Origin: Nitrospirota bacterium
GTDB taxonomy: Bacteria; Nitrospirota; Nitrospiria; Nitrospirales; Nitrospiraceae
Length of the DNA stretch: 54,649 nt
NCBI GenBank assembly: GCA_030682135.1
Contig: JAUXQT010000060.1
Coordinates: 1 to 54,649, forward strand
Direction of reading: 5' to 3'
Made by a program: the position numbers and the translations under genes. Below are positions 49,692 to 54,649 of the stretch, piece by piece (within the stretch, counting starts at the first letter, position 1; each line of letters starts with the position of its first letter). The notes beneath the pieces were generated by a model that was not told the origin of the DNA, searched no databases, and saw only the letters and a list, made by a program, of their open reading frames with translations.

Positions 49692-50564
49692 CTACCAATC
49701 TCCCGAAGCGCCGCCGCCGCCAAAGTCACCGCCCCCGCCGCTGAACCCGCCGCCACCCCCAAATGAACCGCCGAATCCACCGCCTGGTCCTGGGATGAAA
49801 CCCTCTCCCCATCCTCCACCCCGCCCTCCTCCGCGATTCGCTTGCAGGATGAGCCACAACAAGAAGGCCGTCACCCCGGCTGCCAGGAGACCCAACCCCA
49901 CCGTGGCAGACTGCGCCACGAGAAAGGCGAGCAGGCTCCCGAGTAACGCACGGGTGCGTTGAAGTCCATGGCTCAACACAATACCGGCCAAGGTCCCAAC
50001 CACGATTCCGATGATCACATACTCAACGGCCGTTGGATCCTGGCCGGAACGGGTGCGGCTGGCCATTACCTCTTCAGCCTTGTAGGTGCCTTCGATCGTA
50101 CCGAGGATAGCCTGGACTCCCGCAGCAACGCCGCCCGGCAGATCCCCGCTTCGAAACCGTGGCACGATCTCCTGGCGAATGATGTGGGCGGACCTCAGGT
50201 CCGTCAATGTGCCTTCGAGACCATAGCCCACTTCGATACGGACTTTCCGCTCGCGCAGGGCGACGAGCAGCAGCACGCCATTCTCCGTTCCCTTCTGGCC
50301 GAGCTTCCACGTGGTCCCGACGCGATGAGAGAAGAATTCGAGCGGCTCGCCTTCGAGAGACGGCAAAATCAGCACGGCAACTTGATTGCTGGTCTTCGTC
50401 TCGTGGGCTTCGAGGTCGCGGCTGAGGGAGGCGACCATATCGGCCGGCAGCACCTGCGCAAGGTCCACGACGCGGCCCGTAAGGGGTGGCACATCGAGCG
50501 CGAAGGACGGAGAGGTGAGGGCCGAGACTAGAGATACAACACCGACGAGAATACAACGAACCAT
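49692..50564 (-). CDS. TPM-domain protein with Gly-rich membrane tail
   Basis: 290 residues from ATG 50562-50564; the longer frame reaches into a palindromic element and is not used. Signal peptide (MVRCILVGVVSLVSALTS), TPM domain (VVDLAQVLPADMVASLSRDL, QVAVLILPSLEGEPLEFFS, LLLVALRERKVRIEVGYGLE, AHIIRQEIVPRFRSGD), two membrane helices, and a Gly-rich C-terminal tail (GGGGGFSGGGGDFGGGGASG). The layout is that of YgcG-like proteins that work with LemA. Order: lemA, this gene, small TPM gene, one strand. Confidence 0.88.
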   Translation of the reverse strand: MVRCILVGVVSLVSALTSPSFALDVPPLTGRVVDLAQVLPADMVASLSRDLEAHETKTSNQVAVLILPSLEGEPLEFFSHRVGTTWKLGQKGTENGVLLLVALRERKVRIEVGYGLEGTLTDLRSAHIIRQEIVPRFRSGDLPGGVAAGVQAILGTIEGTYKAEEVMASRTRSGQDPTAVEYVIIGIVVGTLAGIVLSHGLQRTRALLGSLLAFLVAQSATVGLGLLAAGVTAFLLWLILQANRGGGRGGGWGEGFIPGPGGGFGGSFGGGGGFSGGGGDFGGGGASGDW

Positions 50565-50605
50565 CAACTGTCGAAGATTGTCCCCCACATTAAACCTCAG
50601 CTGAG

Positions 50606-50730
50606 CAGGATGCTCAAAAAGACTGTCCAGCAAGGCCGTAGGCGAGTCGAACCCGGAAGCGTACCCTCAGGGGTACGTTGAGGGTTTCGATGAGCCGAGA
50701 ACGACGCTGGCAGGATTTTTCAGCGTCCTG
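50606..50730 (+). repeat. Dispersed palindromic element, copy 9
   Basis: CAGGATGCTCAAAAAGACTG and CAGGATTTTTCAGCGTCCTG ends, core GCGTACCCTCAGGGGTACG, GAGAACGACGCTGG. It lies between lemA and the TPM genes, starting at the lemA stop codon (50731-50733) and ending 42 bases before the TPM start. Confidence 0.85.
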
Positions 50731-51330
50731 CTAGAACTTCACCTCTGGCGGCTTCGCAACGGCCTTTTCATCCGCCACGGTAAAGTTCGGCTTCTCTTCG
50801 AGATGGAGAAGGAACTTGGCCGTCAGATTCGTAGGGAAATAGCGAACGCCTTTGTTGTACTCCGCGACTTTCTCGATATACCGTTTGCGCGCGACAGCGA
50901 TACGATTCTCCGTCCCTTCGAGCTGGCTTTGGAGATCGCGAAAGTTCTGGTCTGCTTTCAGATTCGGGTAATTTTCTGCAATGGCAATGAGACGGCCCAA
51001 CGCCGACGAGAGACCAGCCTGCGCCTTTTGGAACTGTTCGAAAGCAGCAGGATCTTTTAACGTATCCGGCGTTACCTGAATCCCCGTGGCTTGTGCACGC
51101 GCCTGCACGACCCCCTCAAGGGTATCCTTCTCATGCGCGGCATAACCATTCACGGTGGCGACCAGGTTCGGGATCAGATCGGCTCGCCGCTGATACTGAT
51201 TGACCACTTCGCTCCAGGCGGCTTTGGTATCTTCATCCAACCCCTGGAGATCGTTGTAGCCGCATCCTGAGAGGCCTAGAAGCAGAACCGAAATGATGAA
51301 GGTAGCGAATACCGAGATACGACTGCCCAT
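50731..51330 (-). CDS. lemA: LemA-family lipoprotein
   Basis: 199 residues from ATG 51328-51330, with GGAGGAG seven bases upstream. Lipobox SVLLLGLSGC (Cys about 23), then the LemA helical bundle: AAWSEVVNQYQRRADLIPNL, KDTLEGVVQARAQATG, FQKAQAGLSSALGRLIAIAE, YPNLKADQNFRDLQSQLEGT and ENRIAVARKRYIEKVAEYN. LemA is a conserved envelope protein of unclear role, regularly paired with TPM proteins as here. A palindromic element separates it from the TPM genes. Confidence 0.9.
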   Translation of the reverse strand: MGSRISVFATFIISVLLLGLSGCGYNDLQGLDEDTKAAWSEVVNQYQRRADLIPNLVATVNGYAAHEKDTLEGVVQARAQATGIQVTPDTLKDPAAFEQFQKAQAGLSSALGRLIAIAENYPNLKADQNFRDLQSQLEGTENRIAVARKRYIEKVAEYNKGVRYFPTNLTAKFLLHLEEKPNFTVADEKAVAKPPEVKF

Positions 51331-51431
51331 GGTGCTCCTCCTTTGACATGCGCGCACGCCGGTCTATAGCGCCGGATATCGATCATGCTATCATGCGGAT
51401 CATCTGTATGATACGGAGGCGAGACCGTCCG

Positions 51432-51737
51432 ATGTCGCTTGAACCCTCTTCACATTTACCAGGCGGATTTCAGATCACGCACCGCACTCTCGGCATCTAT
51501 CAGGGGAGCGCGATCGAGCTCGCATTTTGGTATCCCTCATCCGGGATGCCGGAACATGGGCTCTGTCGGTTCGCCACGAAAGAGAAGGCCGAATCCTATC
51601 GCGCATACCTCTGTTCCCCTGCCTGCCCGGAACCGCTCGATGAGAAGGACCTCACCATCGAGCCCTATGACCTCGCTGCGCATGAGGGGCTGATTAACGA
51701 TCATCCGCTTCATTCTGCCTGGGAAACTCCGACCTAA
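51432..51737 (+). CDS. Hypothetical protein, 101 residues
   Basis: The first 28 codons of the longer frame (from 51348) overlap the lemA upstream region, so ATG 51432 (MSLEPSSHLPGGFQITHRTL) is preferred. The product contains GIYQGSAIELAFWYPSSGMP, FATKEKAESYRAYL and a Cys pair (CSPACPEP), suggesting a small folded cytosolic protein. I recognise no family. The stop codon (51735-51737) is followed at once by element copy 10. Divergent from lemA. Confidence 0.5.
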   Translation: MSLEPSSHLPGGFQITHRTLGIYQGSAIELAFWYPSSGMPEHGLCRFATKEKAESYRAYLCSPACPEPLDEKDLTIEPYDLAAHEGLINDHPLHSAWETPT

Positions 51738-51860
51738 CAGGATGCTGAAAAAGTCTGCCAGCAGCGTTCTCGCATCGCTCAGGCCCTCAACGTACCCTCC
51801 GGGTACGCCTCGGCCCTTCACTCGCTGCGGCCTTGCTGGACAGCCATTTTGAGCATCCTG
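51738..51860 (-). repeat. Dispersed palindromic element, copy 10
   Basis: CAGGATGCT (51738-51746) and AGCATCCTG (51852-51860), core hairpin CGTACCCTCCGGGTACG in reverse orientation. It starts on the base after the TAA stop of the 51432 gene. At 123 bp it is the shortest complete copy. Confidence 0.85.
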
Positions 51861-51926
51861 CACATCGCGGCAAACTCTATTCTATTTCTATTGACGATGA
51901 GATTGGGATAAAGATTCGCCGCCCGT

Positions 51927-52445
51927 TCAGGCAGCGGCATCCACCTTGCGGGAGGACTTACCGGACTGGTCCGGCGTCTGAGCCTGCACGAAGGCTAATA
52001 AGCGCTTGTCCTCTTGGGCGGCTCGAAGGAACTTGAAAGCGATACCGCGAGGACTCACGGAACGGACCATCGCAGCCACTTCAAGAGGAAGATCACCTTC
52101 GTTCAGCGTCAATTGCAAATAGAAGATGTCGTCCGTATGGACCAGGGTCTCGCTCTTGATGATACAGCCGCCCATCGAGAGATCGAGCACCGTTCCTTCA
52201 CCACGAACCTTGCCCCCGGAAAACGAAAGATAGAGTCGCACGGGAATCCTGAGATGTTCGCGGCGATCCATCGGATGCGTGGGATGGTCGAGCCAAAGAC
52301 GAGATGCGAGAAACCGGTGACTGCACGACGGACATTTGAATGGCGCCACAAAAATACATGCGGCGAGGTGCTCGCGGATCGATTGAGGGAGAGACTGTAA
52401 GATACCGTCCTTCTGACAACGCGGACAGTTCAGGATGCGGCCCAT
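51927..52445 (-). CDS. PilZ-domain protein with N-terminal zinc ribbon
   Basis: 172 residues. An N-terminal cysteine pair ILNCPRCQKDG and PFKCPSCSHRF (about 7-45) forms a zinc ribbon. The PilZ domain at about 58-160 has RREHLRIPVRLYLSF (RxxxR) and VLDLSMGGCII (D-x-S-x-x-G), the two motifs that bind cyclic di-GMP. A short basic or flexible tail follows. It likely couples cyclic di-GMP to surface or motility behaviour; the target is unknown. Confidence 0.88.
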   Translation of the reverse strand: MGRILNCPRCQKDGILQSLPQSIREHLAACIFVAPFKCPSCSHRFLASRLWLDHPTHPMDRREHLRIPVRLYLSFSGGKVRGEGTVLDLSMGGCIIKSETLVHTDDIFYLQLTLNEGDLPLEVAAMVRSVSPRGIAFKFLRAAQEDKRLLAFVQAQTPDQSGKSSRKVDAAA

Positions 52446-52585
52446 ATCATCGATTCCTCGTGGTTCCTATGACACAGACTTGGCGAAAGACCAAATCTTG
52501 TCTTGTCCACGGATAGATGATCTCCTCCTCGCTGTCAAGAAAACCTACGTTCCGTGCGAATATGTCGTTATGAGACGTGTCCAGT

Positions 52586-53881
52586 TTATCCGCGAACCGC
52601 TCCATCTTCACGCACAGTGGCAGATGCCGCTCGACCTGCAAGTAATCCTGTCGCCCAAGCCCATTGAAAGTTAAACCCGCCGATTCGACCGTCGCAATCG
52701 AGGATTTCCCCAACTAGATAGAGACCGGGCACCAACTTCGACTCCATCGTGCGAAAATTAATTTCCTCCAGTGGAACACCACCCGCCGTAACCTCTGCAT
52801 AGTTCCAGCCCCGATCCTGTTGCACTGGCAGCGGAAACTTTACAAGCCCCACCAATACACGATCTCGGTCCTTCCTCGGAAGTTGACCGATGGCTGTCTG
52901 CCCATTGATTCCCAGATATCGGCAGAGGGACTCGGCGAATCGCTCCGTGACCAGATGCGCCAGAGTGTTGATCAGCGAACGACGAGGGGATCCCGCTGCT
53001 TGCTCCATGAACCATTGGCGGGCGGATTCTTGAGTCAGGGTCGGCAGGAAATTCACGGATAGCTCAACCGGCTCATTTTTTTCCCTGGCGCTTGTCCAAA
53101 ACCGGCTGGCATCCATCACGATTGGGCCACTGACTCCGAAATGGGTCCAGAGCAAACTGCCGGTTCTTCGATCGACGGCATGGCCACTCACCGTCGTGGT
53201 CAATTCCACCTCCTGTGAGATGCCTGAGAGATCCTTATGGAACAGGGTCTCGTCAAGCACTAAGGGGGCTAGGGCCGGAGTGGTTGTACTGACCCGATGT
53301 CCCAGCCGACGGGCCAGCTCATAACCGAACCCGTCACTCCCTGTTTTCGGAAGTGAGCGGCCACCCGTAGCCAAGATGACCTTCTTTGCTTGCAGGGTTC
53401 CATGGGTATGGTGAATGACGAAACCAGCTTCTGAGCCGGTCAGACGGGAGACGTCTGTCACTCGATGGTCCGGACGGATAACCACGCCGAGTTCGTGACA
53501 ACGAGTGAGGAGTGCGGTCAAGACCGTTCTCGCCTTGTCGGTTACCGGAAAGAGCTTGCCGGTGTCTTCACACTTGAGCTCGACCCCCATCGAGGCAAAC
53601 CAGTCGATCGTGGCCTGGACCGGAAAGGCAGCGAGCACATTCTTGATGATGTGACGATTACCGAAGAAGTCGGTGGCGGTCACGACATCATGCGTGACAT
53701 TGCAGCGCCCACCTCCGGAGACAAGGATCTTCGCTCCGACAGTCTTGGCCCCATCGAGCACAGTGACCTTCAGGGTAGGATCTCTTTTCGTCACCCCCTC
53801 GGCTGAAAAGATCGCAGCCGCCAGTCCGGCGGCGCCTGCACCGATCACCACCACATCATGTCTATCGTCCTGTATCGACAT
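52586..53881 (-). CDS. FAD-dependent oxidoreductase of the BaiN/YhiN family
   Basis: 431 residues. FAD-binding VVVIGAGAAGLAAAIFSAE (about 10-28), KILVSGGGRCNVTH (a YhiN signature), VILATGGRSLPKTGSDGFGY, and the C-terminal LYLVGEILDCDGRIGGFNFQ with WAWATG. This matches the HI0933/BaiN flavoproteins, annotated as NAD(P)/FAD-dependent oxidoreductases or aminoacetone oxidases; the true substrate is usually unknown. It stands alone between the PilZ and zinc-ribbon genes. Confidence 0.88.
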   Translation of the reverse strand: MSIQDDRHDVVVIGAGAAGLAAAIFSAEGVTKRDPTLKVTVLDGAKTVGAKILVSGGGRCNVTHDVVTATDFFGNRHIIKNVLAAFPVQATIDWFASMGVELKCEDTGKLFPVTDKARTVLTALLTRCHELGVVIRPDHRVTDVSRLTGSEAGFVIHHTHGTLQAKKVILATGGRSLPKTGSDGFGYELARRLGHRVSTTTPALAPLVLDETLFHKDLSGISQEVELTTTVSGHAVDRRTGSLLWTHFGVSGPIVMDASRFWTSAREKNEPVELSVNFLPTLTQESARQWFMEQAAGSPRRSLINTLAHLVTERFAESLCRYLGINGQTAIGQLPRKDRDRVLVGLVKFPLPVQQDRGWNYAEVTAGGVPLEEINFRTMESKLVPGLYLVGEILDCDGRIGGFNFQWAWATGLLAGRAASATVREDGAVRG

Positions 53882-53992
53882 TAGAGAGTTCTAACTGCCA
53901 GTTAACACCCTGTTAATCTTGCAATGCTAGAGTTCCGTCCGTGAGTGATCGCTGCTTCGGAAATGGAATACATGACAGTAGGAGGTGGGCCG

Positions 53993-54163
53993 ATGACTTG
54001 TCAAAAATGCAAAGGACTGATGGTGAAAGAGTGGCGACCGGATTTCTCACAGGAAGTGGCCGTGCTTCGCTGTATCAATTGCGGCCTGGTCCTTGACCCC
54101 TTGATTGCGCAGAATCGCGTCACTCCCTCGCGCCCGAAACAGCGGGTCCTGGACGCTGCCTGA
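53993..54163 (+). CDS. Small zinc-ribbon protein, 56 residues
   Basis: The ATG at 53993 has AGGAGG upstream at good spacing, making the longer GTG frame (53945) unnecessary. MTCQKCKGLMVKEWRPDFSQ, then AVLRCINCGLVLD, carries two CxxC knuckles of a rubredoxin- or TFIIB-like zinc ribbon, followed by a basic tail. Such tiny ribbons often bind nucleic acid or other proteins; no specific function can be read. Confidence 0.65.
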   Translation: MTCQKCKGLMVKEWRPDFSQEVAVLRCINCGLVLDPLIAQNRVTPSRPKQRVLDAA

Positions 54164-54253
54164 TGGTTTGTTCGAGATCGTGAGCCAGTTCGGTCGGAGC
54201 GGACGACTTGCCGACCCGACCGAATTGGGCAGGTGTGGACGTTGCGCTCGTGG

Positions 54254-54649
54254 TTAGACCGAAAACTCCGCCCATAAGAATGTATGATCTGAGGGGTCTT
54301 TTGCTCGCCGCGGCTCAACGTCCACTTCTACCCTGATACAATGGTCCGCCAGCGGAGCCGTCGCCAGAATATGGTCGATGCGCCAGCCTCTATTCGCTTC
54401 CAGCGAAGCGGGCGCTCGATAATCCCAAAACGTATATTGCTGACGGTCTGGATAGAGCTTCACGAACACATCCTGAAACCCCCAGGCCAACGTCTTCTCA
54501 TAAGCCCGCCTCGCATCCTCGTGATAACAGACATGCTTAAGATGCTTCTCGGGGCTATGCACGTCCATCGGACGCGGGGCGACGTTCATATCGCCGCACC
54601 AGATCGCCGGCTTGTCCGGGGACAGATGCTTCTCGAAATACTTCTGAAG
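54254..54649 (-). CDS. xth: Exodeoxyribonuclease III, C-terminal fragment at window edge
   Basis: 132 codons of the 3' part; the start lies beyond 54649. IWCGDMNVAPRPMDVHSPEK (catalytic Asp-x-Asn pair), YTFWDYRAPASLEANRGWRI, DHILAT and the final SDHTFLWAEFSV (catalytic Asp-His) are the C-terminal motifs of Xth/AP-endonuclease family enzymes. It repairs abasic sites and 3'-blocked ends. Partial because of the window limit, not through mutation. Confidence 0.9.
   Translation of the reverse strand, partial: LQKYFEKHLSPDKPAIWCGDMNVAPRPMDVHSPEKHLKHVCYHEDARRAYEKTLAWGFQDVFVKLYPDRQQYTFWDYRAPASLEANRGWRIDHILATAPLADHCIRVEVDVEPRRAKDPSDHTFLWAEFSV

Noticed and set aside
50565-50633. Upstream extension of the TPM gene to 50633
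   Set aside because: It reads through the palindromic element; the ATG at 50562-50564 gives a proper signal peptide.

Overview
The window looks like a chromosomal segment of a GC-rich, Gram-negative, LPS-bearing chemolithotroph, most likely a Nitrospira (phylum Nitrospirota). This is an inference from overall protein character (heptose/LPS genes, SurA, TonB receptor, paired M16 peptidases, many small Nitrospira-like hypothetical genes). No rRNA, tRNA or nitrite-oxidation gene is present to prove it.

Layout. Positions 1-3460 are an AT-richer accessory strip. It opens with the 5' end of an IS3-type transposase gene and holds unknown or exported proteins plus remnants of a Sel1-repeat gene and an AbrB-type antitoxin gene. 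Positions 3464-19140 are mainly housekeeping: M20 dipeptidase, OB-fold exported protein, beta-hydroxyacid dehydrogenase, two membrane metalloproteases, an XRE-metallo-beta-lactamase fusion, an M16 pair with gph, pyruvate kinase, and a 774-residue fusion of a histidine-phosphatase domain with a phosphofructokinase domain. Positions 19141-27600 are accessory: a lipoprotein barnase with barstar, hemL, a secreted nuclease, a HEPN-like/HigB/HigA cassette, a methyltransferase between 94-bp direct repeats, ybgC, and a four-helix (S23) gene between terminal inverted repeats. Positions 27605-35129 hold an orphan CARF-type protein, NfeD/SPFH, gmhA, a deoxyhypusine-synthase-like gene, a SprT-like protease, dinB and the heptose adenylyltransferase gene. 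Positions 35138-44113 run mfd, parvulin, surA, engB (convergent), mtgA and a TonB-dependent receptor. The remainder holds VOC and asparaginase genes, dtd, ogt, murJ, two TPM genes, lemA, a PilZ protein, a BaiN/YhiN flavoprotein and a partial xth.

How genes work together. gmhA and the RfaE2-type gene serve ADP-heptose synthesis for LPS. surA, the parvulin lipoprotein, mtgA, murJ and the TonB receptor serve envelope assembly. The PFK fusion and pyk sit side by side as the irreversible glycolytic steps. Barnase/barstar and HigB/HigA are toxin-antidote pairs.

The most striking structure is not a gene. A family of palindromic elements (about 123-187 bp, inverted ends, conserved core hairpin) occurs about ten times, and most copies begin exactly at the stop codon of a gene. 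The S23 unit and a smaller degenerate inverted repeat show similar behaviour.
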